Positions 28,510-36,293 of a DNA stretch of 64,000 bases are shown here, in pieces; the stretch's first letter is position 1; each line of letters opens with the position of its first letter. The notes under the pieces were generated by a model, which was not told the origin of the DNA, did not search any database, and saw only the letters and a program-made list of their open reading frames with translations. Made by a program: the position numbers and the translations under genes. Origin of the DNA: Parapedobacter indicus (GTDB taxonomy: Bacteria; Bacteroidota; Bacteroidia; Sphingobacteriales; Sphingobacteriaceae); assembly GCF_900113765.1 (NCBI RefSeq), contig NZ_FOQO01000001.1, forward strand, positions 372,001 through 436,000, read 5' to 3'.

Positions 28510-31095
28510 ATGATGAAGAAACAATCGCTAGTTATATTCCTTTGTTGTCTGCTGAGTACCCAATTTTCGGCGGTGGCTCAGGAAGCTTATTTCATAGATG
28601 GGTATCATGGCGGTGTCTATGGGCATTACCCGCTGGGGCAGACCGATTTTATTACGAAAATGCTGAAGAAGCATCCCGATTGGGATATCAACCTGGAAGT
28701 CGAACCCGAAACGTGGGATGTGGTGAAATTGCGTGACCCGGCGGCTTACGAAGCATTCCAAAAACTATTTGAAGACCAGTCGGTCAGCACCGGACGGATT
28801 GAATACGTCAATCCTACCTATGCGCAGAGTTATCTTTTCGCCACCTCCGGTGAAAGCAACATCCGGCAATTCTCCTACGGCATGGCGTTGCTCCGGGAAC
28901 ATTTTCCGTCGGCCGTATTTACCACCTACTCCAGCGAAGAGCCCTGCTTTACCAGTTCGCTTCCCTACATCCTGAAATCGTTTGGATTCAAATACGCCTC
29001 AACCAAAAACCCCAACACCATGTGGGGCGGTTACACCCGGGCGTTCGGGGGCGAGTTGGTCAACTGGATCGGTCCCGACGGCACCGCCATCACGACGGTG
29101 CCCCGGTATGCCAACGAAGACCTCCAACCCGGATCGACGTGGCAGAGCATCGCCTGGTATAACAGCAAGGACTATATCCGGAAATCGTTTGACGCGGGAA
29201 TCCAACATCCGGTAGGGATGACCATCCAGGATGCCGCCTGGAGCCACGGATGGGCAAAGGGGCCATGGCTGGGGCAGGATACCACTAAATTTTATACCCC
29301 TACACGGTATACAACCTGGCGCGACTATTTCGCCAACTATTCCATCGGCACGCCCGATGAAGATTGGCATTTTAGTCAGGAAGATGTCCTGACCAGTTTG
29401 GTATGGGGGAGTGAAGTGATGAATACGCTTGCGCAGGAGGTCAGAGGGGCAGAGAATACGATTGTACAGGCCGAAAAGATGGCGGCGTTTGCTTCACTCG
29501 TGGAAAACACGCCCTGGCCGGAAAAGCTTATAGACGAAGGGTGGATTAAATTACTACTTTCACAGCATCACGATTGCTGGATCGTACCTTATAACAATCT
29601 TCAGGGTGGACGCACCTGGGCCGATCACGTAACCGAGTGGACCGGAGTGACCCATCAGAATAGCCAGGTGGTGATTGATCGATCGCTGAGAGCCCTGAAT
29701 GGAAAAAGCGGACAAAATGCGGTTCGGTTGTTCAACACCTTGGCGGTCGACCGCGACGAGATCGCGCGCGTGAAAGTGCCTTCGAATTGGGTCCGTTCAT
29801 CTTGGGAGGTGATCGATCCGCAAGGTAAGGCGCATCCCACACAGCTGGTCAAAGAAGATGGAAACACCTGGCTATTGTTCCGGGCACACGTTCCCTCCTT
29901 TGGCTATTCCACCTACACCATCCGGGAGGGAAAAGCAACCGCCAACGATGCATTATCGTACCGTCAGGAAAAGGGTAAATACGTGCTCGAAAGCGATCTA
30001 TACCGGCTCGTTATCAATCCAGAAAAAGGTGGCGTGATCGAAAGCCTGATTGCCAAAAAGCTCAACAACAAAGAGTATGTAGACGCTTCGAGCAGCTGGC
30101 ACTTCAATGAGCTCAAAGGTTACTTCGGCGAACAGTCAACCTTTATATCCAGTGCCGACCAGCCTGCCCGCATACGGGTGGTGGAACATGGGCCGTTGAT
30201 GCTTCAACTGGCAATCGATGGGATGATCGGCGAACACCCCTTTACCCAAACCATCTGGCTTCAGCAAAACGAAGAAAAAATAAACATGGGCGTATTTATC
30301 GATTGGCAGCGCAACGAGGCCATCGGAGAAGCTGGCATTCCGTTCAGTGCCGAAAACCCGAGGAAGGCATTTTATGACGATCGTTATAAACTGCTGGTTT
30401 GTTTTCCGGCAGCTATTAGCGATCAGCAAATTTACAAGGATGCGCCTTTCGATGTGACTAAAAGTCAATTGGAAAATACGTATTTCAATCGGTGGGACGA
30501 GATCAAGCATAACATTTTGCTGAACTGGGTGGATCTCGGAAGCAACAGCAAAGACAATAGTTTGGCCCTGTTTACCGACCATACCACCAGTTATGTGCAC
30601 GGAAGCGATCATCCGTTGGCGCTTACCCTGCAATATTCGGGTAGGGGACTGTGGGGCAGGGATTATACCATCACGGGTCCTACGGATATCTCGTACAGTT
30701 TGCTGCCGCATGCGGGCCAGTGGGACGACGACCGGATTTGGACCCGGAGTGAACGCACAAACGAGCCGCTGGTAGCCACCTTGGTTGACGCTGGGGCCGA
30801 TGACGTAGCGCAGCAATCGTATTTTTCCATCGAGGACCATGCGTATGAGTTGGTATCCATGGAAATGAAAGGAGCTGACCTCTACATCCGGCTCTTCAAT
30901 GCACAAAGCGATGAAGCCAACAAACAAATCACATTTGGCGGAAAGGCGGATAAGATAGCATGGGTGGAGTTAAGCGGTGAGGTTTCCGAGCAAGCGAAAT
31001 ATGCGACCGCAGAAGACCATGCGACGGCCATCACGGCCCATATTCCCCGCTTCGGTATCCGAACCCTCAAACTCAGCAACGTGAAAATAGAATGA
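28510..31095 (+). CDS. Divergent GH38-like alpha-mannosidase
   Basis: 861 residues; ATG 28510 directly follows the SusD stop (second ATG at 28513). Signal peptide ends VAQ. The N-terminal half resembles the GH38 catalytic domain: FIDGYHGGVYGHYPLGQTDF near residue 28, EPETWDVVKL near 70, SEEPCFTSSLPYILKSFGF near 140 and LSQHHDCWIVPYNN near 350. The C-terminal half has the family's beta-sandwich look (RLFNTLAVDRDEIARVKVP). The usual HTDPGW zinc motif and the PDxFG nucleophile motif are not present in standard form; EEPCF sits where the nucleophile Asp is expected. It may be a mannosidase with altered chemistry or specificity. The family call is good; activity is uncertain. Confidence 0.75.
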   Translation: MMKKQSLVIFLCCLLSTQFSAVAQEAYFIDGYHGGVYGHYPLGQTDFITKMLKKHPDWDINLEVEPETWDVVKLRDPAAYEAFQKLFEDQSVSTGRIEYVNPTYAQSYLFATSGESNIRQFSYGMALLREHFPSAVFTTYSSEEPCFTSSLPYILKSFGFKYASTKNPNTMWGGYTRAFGGELVNWIGPDGTAITTVPRYANEDLQPGSTWQSIAWYNSKDYIRKSFDAGIQHPVGMTIQDAAWSHGWAKGPWLGQDTTKFYTPTRYTTWRDYFANYSIGTPDEDWHFSQEDVLTSLVWGSEVMNTLAQEVRGAENTIVQAEKMAAFASLVENTPWPEKLIDEGWIKLLLSQHHDCWIVPYNNLQGGRTWADHVTEWTGVTHQNSQVVIDRSLRALNGKSGQNAVRLFNTLAVDRDEIARVKVPSNWVRSSWEVIDPQGKAHPTQLVKEDGNTWLLFRAHVPSFGYSTYTIREGKATANDALSYRQEKGKYVLESDLYRLVINPEKGGVIESLIAKKLNNKEYVDASSSWHFNELKGYFGEQSTFISSADQPARIRVVEHGPLMLQLAIDGMIGEHPFTQTIWLQQNEEKINMGVFIDWQRNEAIGEAGIPFSAENPRKAFYDDRYKLLVCFPAAISDQQIYKDAPFDVTKSQLENTYFNRWDEIKHNILLNWVDLGSNSKDNSLALFTDHTTSYVHGSDHPLALTLQYSGRGLWGRDYTITGPTDISYSLLPHAGQWDDDRIWTRSERTNEPLVATLVDAGADDVAQQSYFSIEDHAYELVSMEMKGADLYIRLFNAQSDEANKQITFGGKADKIAWVELSGEVSEQAKYATAEDHATAITAHIPRFGIRTLKLSNVKIE

Positions 31096-31102
31096 TCCGA
31101 TC

Positions 31103-32263
31103 ATGTTCCCGTTGATCTCATCGCTATTCAATTATTTATTCGGCACGGATTTCTCCTGGCCGATACCCACTTTTGGATTTTTCGTAACGCTATCGTTTAT
31201 ACTTTCCTATTGGGTATTCCATATTGAGTTTGGTCGTAAGGAACGGGAAGGCCTGATCAATGCCTTTGAAGAGCGGGTAGACACGGGGATGCGATCTAAC
31301 GTGTTCATCGGTTTGGGTTATGGCCTGCTGGGCTTTTTGATCGGATTTAAAGGCGGCGGAATATTTCTCGCGTATGATTCGTTCCGCAGTAATCCGCTTC
31401 ACTGGCTGTTTTCAGGTCGCGGCAGTTGGGTTGCCGGTATGGTGTTATCGGTGTTGTTGGTTCTTTTCTTATTTCTTATACAACGGAAAGCACTCCTGGG
31501 GCCGGGCCGGGAGGCGACACGCACGGTGAGACCCAGGAACCTGTTGCCCACCATGCTGCTGTGGGCAGGGTTGACGGGTTTTTTGGGTGCGAGAATCTTT
31601 CATGTATTTGAGGATGGTCAGCTTTTCCGGACGCAGACCTTTATGGAATTATTGGATTCGGGTGGACTGACGTTCTGGGGTGGACTGTTTTTCGGTGCAG
31701 CGAGTTATTTCTATATCGGTATCCGGAAGGGAATGGATTGGAAGCACTTGGCGGATATTGGCTCGTTGGGAATGCTGGTGGCTTACGGCGTAGGCCGGAT
31801 TGGGTGCCATCTCTCCGGCGACGGGGATTGGGGTATCGTGAATAGCTACGAAAAGCCTGTTGAATGGCTGCCGCAATGGGCGTGGTCATTCCGGTTTCCG
31901 CACAATGTGCTTAATCAGGGAGAATACATACCCGGCTGTTCGGGTATGTATTGCTCCATACTGCCTCATGGTGTATTTCCGACTTCATTGTATGAATCCG
32001 TGACGATACTGCTTGCCTTTTGCGTACTCTGGTTTGTGAGGAAAAACATCAAAGTTCCCGGGATGATGTTTGCAATTTATCTGTTTGTGGTCGGCATTGA
32101 GCGATTTCTGATTGAATTTATACGCGTTAACTACCAATTCGATGTAGGGGGTATTGCGTTGTCAGAAGCGCAGTTAATCAGCCTCGGGCTTCTGTTATTA
32201 GCGGCGTTCGTTGGCGGGTACCTGTTCATGAAAAACGGAGCCAAACGGCGTTTGGTCAGGTGA
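31103..32263 (+). CDS. lgt: Prolipoprotein diacylglyceryl transferase family protein
   Basis: 386 residues from ATG 31103, with seven or more membrane spans. Lgt hallmarks are LLDSGGLTFWGGLFFG, the signature region GRIGCHLSGDGDWG (E. coli form GRxGNFxxxE) and ERFLIEFIRVN near the C-terminus. Lgt moves diacylglyceryl from phosphatidylglycerol to the lipobox Cys of prolipoproteins in the inner membrane, a step every SusD-type lipoprotein upstream needs. The signature has Cys for Asn and Asp for Glu, a variant I associate with Bacteroidota members, so I do not read it as inactive. It starts 7 bases after the GH38-like gene. Whether it is the cell's main Lgt cannot be told here. Confidence 0.82.
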   Translation: MFPLISSLFNYLFGTDFSWPIPTFGFFVTLSFILSYWVFHIEFGRKEREGLINAFEERVDTGMRSNVFIGLGYGLLGFLIGFKGGGIFLAYDSFRSNPLHWLFSGRGSWVAGMVLSVLLVLFLFLIQRKALLGPGREATRTVRPRNLLPTMLLWAGLTGFLGARIFHVFEDGQLFRTQTFMELLDSGGLTFWGGLFFGAASYFYIGIRKGMDWKHLADIGSLGMLVAYGVGRIGCHLSGDGDWGIVNSYEKPVEWLPQWAWSFRFPHNVLNQGEYIPGCSGMYCSILPHGVFPTSLYESVTILLAFCVLWFVRKNIKVPGMMFAIYLFVVGIERFLIEFIRVNYQFDVGGIALSEAQLISLGLLLLAAFVGGYLFMKNGAKRRLVR

Positions 32264-32306
32264 TCACCGGAGTCTTTCACACCGAGACGCATCTTGCAAG
32301 ACCCGA

Positions 32307-32867
32307 TCAAGGCTCAATGTATCCCACGTACACACTCTTACTGTATTGCTTTTTGCTGGTGCTGTGCACGAAAAGGTAGGCATGAAACGGTGCTGTCTGC
32401 AACTGCGGGGGCAGGTCCACTTTGATATACCCTTCCGTGCGGGTACAGGTGATCGGGTTGCGGCCGGCGACACCCGCCTCCGGACTGTACGCCACCAGCA
32501 CGACCTCATCCGCGGCTTTTGCCAGTGGGTTCTCTTCGCTGGAAAAATAGATTTCAAGCACCTCAGGCCCGAGCGCCACGTCCTGTATGTCCACAGATGG
32601 AAGCATTCCCATGCTGATTGCCACACGGTCGGGCACGATCCGCTGATCGGGATACTGTCCCTCGATTGCATCTTGTATCAGCTTTTTGAGTGCCTGACCA
32701 AAAGCCTTGCTTTTGTTGCCCTTACCGTAACCCAGCCAGGTTTCGGCGATGATGGAACGCAGCGGATTGAGGAACGCCATCGCCAGGCGCAGCCGCTGTT
32801 GCACGGCAAGTTTGCCATACGATTTCTCCTTTACTTTCGGCTTGCTCTTGTCATAGAAAAAATCCAT
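32307..32867 (-). CDS. DUF6266-like protein of unknown function (copy 2)
   Basis: 186 residues, ATG at 32865-32867 (MDFFYDKSKPKVKEKSYGKL). It aligns by eye with the middle and end of the neighbouring DUF6266 protein: a basic segment, then AVQQRLRLAMAFLNPLRSII, a polar run, and a beta-rich second half with a tail KKQYSKSVYVGYIEP. It lacks the conserved MxTFxxGIxGPFxGKVGxVIGS opening of the family, so it is either a short variant or lost its N-terminus. It lies 11 bases after the other copy on the - strand and faces lgt tail to tail. No signal peptide, membrane span or enzyme motif is visible. Confidence 0.7.
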   Translation of the reverse strand: MDFFYDKSKPKVKEKSYGKLAVQQRLRLAMAFLNPLRSIIAETWLGYGKGNKSKAFGQALKKLIQDAIEGQYPDQRIVPDRVAISMGMLPSVDIQDVALGPEVLEIYFSSEENPLAKAADEVVLVAYSPEAGVAGRNPITCTRTEGYIKVDLPPQLQTAPFHAYLFVHSTSKKQYSKSVYVGYIEP

Positions 32868-32878
32868 TGCTTCTGGGG

Positions 32879-33520
32879 TTAAGCTTCCGCATCTGTCAAC
32901 GGAATGTATTCAGTGCGCGAAACCTGTTTTTTCCTGCTATCGGCGAAGAACAGCCATACATGTAGCTCGTTTCCCTTCATGGCTTCTCCAAACGAGATGA
33001 ATACCTCTCCTTCATGCCGCAGTGCGGTTTCGCAGCGGAGCAAATCTAACGAAACGCTGTAGGCGATTGCGTAGCCCGCGTCGTCCATGGCACCACCTAC
33101 ACCGTATGTTTTGGGGTTCCATACGACTTTGACTCCATCGTGGGTCAATATTGCCTTTTCCGCCCCTGCGGTGAACAGCGATCCATGGCTAAATTTCAGG
33201 GCCGGGTAGTTGAGCGTGACCTGGTCGTCCTCCACCATGAATGCGTGATCATAGTTGTAGCTAAAGGCAATGTTTTTCGCGGTAGCCCGGCTGGTAAGAC
33301 CACGGAAGCCGATATCAAGTACGGGGCCAATTGGCATAAAAAAGCGGTTGAGCAGCTTGAACTTGTGATGCTGCACGGCTTGCTTTTCCGAAGGCTTCGA
33401 CTTGGTGCGCTTGACTTTGTACATTCCCTTCATGTAAGAGATGTTTCGCCAGCGGCTACCAATCACGCTACCTACTTTGCCTTTGAACGGCCCATTTATA
33501 CCTTCTTTGAAAGTTGCCAT
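32879..33520 (-). CDS. DUF6266 family protein (copy 1)
   Basis: 213 residues, ATG at 33518-33520. The opening FKEGINGPFKGKVGSVIGSR with WRNISYMKG is the DUF6266 signature, followed by a basic stretch KVKRTKSKPSEKQAVQHHKF. The second half is beta-rich (GEVFISFGEAMKGNELHVWL), with a tail SRKKQVSRTEYIPL that copy 2 also carries in similar form. There is no signal peptide. DUF6266 proteins are found in Sphingobacteriaceae and relatives, often in tandem, with no known function that I can name. The upstream side is a 270-base AT-rich stretch that must contain its promoter. Confidence 0.82.
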   Translation of the reverse strand: MATFKEGINGPFKGKVGSVIGSRWRNISYMKGMYKVKRTKSKPSEKQAVQHHKFKLLNRFFMPIGPVLDIGFRGLTSRATAKNIAFSYNYDHAFMVEDDQVTLNYPALKFSHGSLFTAGAEKAILTHDGVKVVWNPKTYGVGGAMDDAGYAIAYSVSLDLLRCETALRHEGEVFISFGEAMKGNELHVWLFFADSRKKQVSRTEYIPLTDAEA

Positions 33521-33788
33521 ATGCTTATCAATTGGTTATCAATCCGTTTCCAAGAGCAATTTTATAACATTTCGAGAAGTGTTCCAAATTATTTCGATAT
33601 AAAGATTATATAATTTATTAGTAATTATTATATTTATAATATGAATTTAATATATGTTATAGTAATTTTATTGTAATTAAGACTATAAAAAGACGATGAA
33701 AAGACAGTAAAAAGACTATAAATTTCAATTATATTATCTAAATTTTATAGATTTTCATCTATTTTTTTCTAAAAGAATTCTTTATCAC
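33521..33788. other. AT-rich non-coding stretch
   Basis: From about 33540 the sequence is almost all A and T, unlike anything else in the window. It contains four close copies of a pattern AGAC(T/G)ATAAA or GACAGTAAA around 33680-33722. It separates the DUF6266 genes from an epimerase remnant and should hold the DUF6266 promoter on the - strand. The composition break suggests a junction of foreign or deleted DNA. Confidence 0.6.
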
Positions 33789-34106
33789 TTCTCATCGGCT
33801 TTTCGGAAGCCAGCCGTAAATCCACCAAATCTGGTGCATCACTTATATGTCGAGCAGGCTTTGTTGCTTTTACTAAACCTGCAAGGTCTGGATGGCGAAA
33901 CATTCAACGTTGCGGATGATGCACCCATCACGCTTTACGAGTTGGCAGACTCATTTGGAAGCGCAGCCGATACTTTTGACGCGGAGGAAACGCCATTAAA
34001 AGATCCTTTTGAAGGTATATTGGACGTCTCCAAGCTAAGGAAGAGAACCGGATTCAGACCTTTGGTGCCAAGCTATTATGTGGCTCGTGATCTTGATATT
34101 TTATAA
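33789..34106 (+). pseudogene. C-terminal remnant of an NAD-dependent epimerase/dehydratase
   Basis: Open frame whose recognisable part starts at about 33834 ([23 protein letters not shown]) and continues [20 protein letters not shown] to a stop at 34106. This is the final third of the SDR-type NAD(P)-dependent sugar epimerase fold. The Rossmann nucleotide-binding N-terminus and the YxxxK active site are missing, and AT-rich DNA occupies their place. No convincing start exists. It looks like the tail of a deleted gene left when the DUF6266 and AT-rich segment arrived or rearranged. Confidence 0.7.
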
Positions 34107-34109
34107 AAG

Positions 34110-34487
34110 CTAACGTTCAGGGAGAGGCTTTGGAATCATGATGAACAGAACCGCTAACGATATTAGATAGGGTAGGCAGTAAAGCAAAGCGTAAAAATCC
34201 ATCGCGCAGGTAACATATACCGTAAATACCAGGGGCAATCCGAACGACCCTGCTAACGCGTGCCAAAGCTTTTGGGCTTCACTGTGCTTCAGCAGCAAAA
34301 TTGGGAGCGAACACAATGCCAAAACGATATTGAGTGCTATGGCCAACCCATATGCCAGACCTACCATGTCGTTAGCGGGATGATGCCGTACTGCATGGGG
34401 CTGCTGGGCGTGTAAAAAGATGAGGCTGACAACCGTCGTTATGCAACCTATAAAAAAGCTAAAGAAAATTATTTTCCAATATCTCAT
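34110..34487 (-). CDS. Small polytopic membrane protein, function unknown
   Basis: 125 residues, ATG at 34485-34487. Four hydrophobic segments are visible: IIFFSFFIGCITTVVSLIFL, the region LAYGLAIALNIVLALCSLPI, then FGLPLVFTVYVTCAMDFYAL and LPYLISLAVLFIMI. The N-terminus begins with a short positive stretch, as in an inner-membrane protein. I do not recognise a family. Its stop lies 3 bases from the end of the epimerase remnant (convergent), and its start is 39 bases from the end of the monooxygenase gene on the same strand, so it could be co-transcribed with that gene. Confidence 0.6.
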   Translation of the reverse strand: MRYWKIIFFSFFIGCITTVVSLIFLHAQQPHAVRHHPANDMVGLAYGLAIALNIVLALCSLPILLLKHSEAQKLWHALAGSFGLPLVFTVYVTCAMDFYALLYCLPYLISLAVLFIMIPKPLPER

Positions 34488-34526
34488 TCATGCAATTTTA
34501 TTTAATAATATGATCTGGGTGCGCCG

Positions 34527-35699
34527 TCACTCACGGAATGACGGGATGGCCATGAAATCCACTTCCAATAATTTTTTAAGGGTAGCCTGCGTCCATCGAG
34601 CCGGGACAAGCTGCAGCAGTGTGTTTCGGATGGCAATCATTCCTGGATGTGTGAATTGCGCAGCGTATCCGATCTGCCGGGATGTATCGGTAATATATTT
34701 CGTTCGTTTTAATCGCCTGATCTCGAAATTTTTGAAGGCCGTCTCAATCGAGCTGTTCTGTTTAATCTCTTGGCTCAGCACGGCGACATCTTCGAGGGCC
34801 TGGCAGGCGCCTTGGCCCATATTCGGAGTGGTGGCATGCGCCGCATCACCGATCAGCAATATATTGCCGTAGGCGAAGCGGGTTAGTGGTTTGATATCGA
34901 TGATGTCATTCCAAAGCAGGTCTTCGTCGCTCGTATTGGATAAGATTTCCGGGATAGGGTCGTGGTAGTCTCTGAAATTGTGCAACAAATCGGTCACTGC
35001 ATAATTTTTGTGTTTGCTGCTGTTTTGAGGAGCGTTCATGCATGCGTACCAGTAAATACGGTCATGGATTAAGGGTGTCATGCCAAACCTACCTTTCGGA
35101 CCCCAGGTTTCCGAACCATGCCGCAAGCCGATGTTACCATTAGCGATCGTAGCCCGCCAACAGGTATATCCCGCATATCGAGGCTTCGCATCGGGCAGCA
35201 GTTGTTGCCGGGCGATGGATCGGACGCCGTCCGCCACGACGAGGTAGCGGCAACGGTAAGAGGTGCCGTCTTCAAACGACAGCAAAACCGTATCAGCAAA
35301 TCCTTCAAATCGCTTGAGCCGCTTGCCGAGAAGAATCCGTTCGGAGGGAAGCTTCGACAACAAATAGCGATGCAAGTCGGCACGGTGGACGGTGAAATTT
35401 TTTTGATGATACCTCGAACTCAGACGCTGGGTGTCGGGCGCGATTAGGATGCGGCCTTTAGGATCCAAAATGGCGTAGGTTTCCGTATAATAGCCTATCT
35501 GTTCGACTTCCGCACGGAGGCCGAGGCAATCAAACGCCTGCATCGCATTTGCGGCCAGGCCAAAACCTGCGCCGATGCCTTTCAGCACAGCAGATTGTTC
35601 AAAAACAAGGAAATCCTTTTTTAAATCCAAAAGGGCGATAGCGGTGGACAGGCCCGCTACCCCGCCTCCGATGATTGCGTATTCACAGTCGAGTTTCAT
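34527..35699 (-). CDS. FAD-dependent monooxygenase (class A flavoprotein hydroxylase)
   Basis: 390 residues, ATG at 35697-35699. The FAD-binding GxGxxG is YAIIGGGVAGLSTAIALLD at residue 7. The DG motif is LVVADGVRSIAR near 155, and the GD motif ILLIGDAAHATTPNMGQGAC near 278 contacts the FAD ribityl chain. These are the three landmarks of single-component aromatic hydroxylases such as salicylate or urate hydroxylase. It is transcribed away from a marR gene across a 106-base region with a palindromic operator, next to an efflux operon. A role in modifying a toxic aromatic or antibiotic compound is likely. It lacks the TetX-type GD segment (MPPFAGQG), so I do not call it TetX. Confidence 0.85.
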   Translation of the reverse strand: MKLDCEYAIIGGGVAGLSTAIALLDLKKDFLVFEQSAVLKGIGAGFGLAANAMQAFDCLGLRAEVEQIGYYTETYAILDPKGRILIAPDTQRLSSRYHQKNFTVHRADLHRYLLSKLPSERILLGKRLKRFEGFADTVLLSFEDGTSYRCRYLVVADGVRSIARQQLLPDAKPRYAGYTCWRATIANGNIGLRHGSETWGPKGRFGMTPLIHDRIYWYACMNAPQNSSKHKNYAVTDLLHNFRDYHDPIPEILSNTSDEDLLWNDIIDIKPLTRFAYGNILLIGDAAHATTPNMGQGACQALEDVAVLSQEIKQNSSIETAFKNFEIRRLKRTKYITDTSRQIGYAAQFTHPGMIAIRNTLLQLVPARWTQATLKKLLEVDFMAIPSFRE

Positions 35700-35780
35700 G
35701 TTTTTTGTTTGAGATCGTCACCAAAAATATACAAATGGGTTGGGTTTAAGAAGCTGTTTATTTTGGCACGATGATTGATG

Positions 35781-35794
35781 GTTGTATATGCAAC
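35781..35794. promoter_or_regulatory. Probable MarR operator 1
   Basis: GTTGTATATGCAAC is a near-perfect 14-base palindrome 11 bases before the marR start. It lies where the -7 element should be: TTTG at 35762-35765 is followed 19 bases later by TATATGCA. A near-identical palindrome lies before the TolC gene. Binding would repress marR and perhaps the divergent monooxygenase. Confidence 0.65.
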
Positions 35795-35805
35795 TATTTA
35801 AATAA

Positions 35806-36246
35806 ATGGACACAAATATAATTGAAACAAAAACATTTTATGATTTCCTGACGGGGAAGGCTTATACGGCGCTATCCCGGCGCCTGCAGAAGAACCTTCG
35901 TGATGCAGGCCTTGACATCACCAGTGAACAGTGGAGTATTTTGTACGCGCTGTGGGAAGAGGAGGGACTTACACAACAGGAGCTGGCACAGCGGACATTC
36001 AGGGAAAAAACTGCAATTACTCGATTGATAGACAATTTAGAACGAAGAGATCTAGTGATTCGGGTTGCAGATAAGGGGGATCGACGCACCAATCTGATTT
36101 ACCTGACCAAAGTCGGAAGACAATTAAAGGCGGTGTGTATGGAGCAGGCCAACCAAACGTTGCAGGAAGCGCTGGCCGGGGTAGATGCTCCGCATATTCA
36201 CATCGCAAAAGATACATTGAAAAAAGTATACGAGAACTTGAAATAA
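35806..36246 (+). CDS. MarR family transcriptional regulator
   Basis: 146 residues from ATG 35806. Winged-helix core: ITSEQWSILYALWEEEGLTQ, QELAQRTFREKTAITRLIDN as the recognition helix, and the wing region VIRVADKGDRRTNLIYLTKV. MarR proteins are dimers that release DNA on binding small, often phenolic, ligands. Two palindromes built on GTTGTATAT flank this gene: one just before its start, the other just before the TolC gene. It probably represses itself, the divergent flavin monooxygenase and the export operon, all released by the exported compound. The ligand is unknown. Confidence 0.9.
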   Translation: MDTNIIETKTFYDFLTGKAYTALSRRLQKNLRDAGLDITSEQWSILYALWEEEGLTQQELAQRTFREKTAITRLIDNLERRDLVIRVADKGDRRTNLIYLTKVGRQLKAVCMEQANQTLQEALAGVDAPHIHIAKDTLKKVYENLK

Positions 36247-36260
36247 GTTATTTTAAAATA

Positions 36261-36274
36261 GTTGTATATACAAC
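36261..36274. promoter_or_regulatory. Probable MarR operator 2
   Basis: GTTGTATATACAAC is a perfect 14-base palindrome, 14 bases after the marR stop and 19 bases before the TolC start I chose. Only one base differs from operator 1. Its place suggests a separate, MarR-controlled promoter for the export genes rather than read-through from marR alone. Confidence 0.7.
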
Positions 36275-36293
36275 CATGTGTAATATGTGTACG

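Noticed and set aside
31103-32263. Inactive Lgt because the GRxGN signature is changed
   Set aside because: The GCxxSGDGDWG variant is, to my knowledge, normal in Bacteroidota, and the rest of the protein is intact.
33680-33722. Short repeats of AGACTATAAA type as a CRISPR array
   Set aside because: The units are about 10-14 bases with no unique spacers, in low-complexity AT-rich DNA.
34527-35699. TetX-type tetracycline-inactivating monooxygenase
   Set aside because: Length and family are similar, and an efflux operon is near. But the GD-motif region reads ATTPNMGQGAC, as in other aromatic hydroxylases, rather than the TetX form, so resistance cannot be claimed.
36135-36293. Early start for the TolC gene overlapping marR
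   Set aside because: The extra residues are marR read in another frame, and a signal peptide appears only from ATG 36294.
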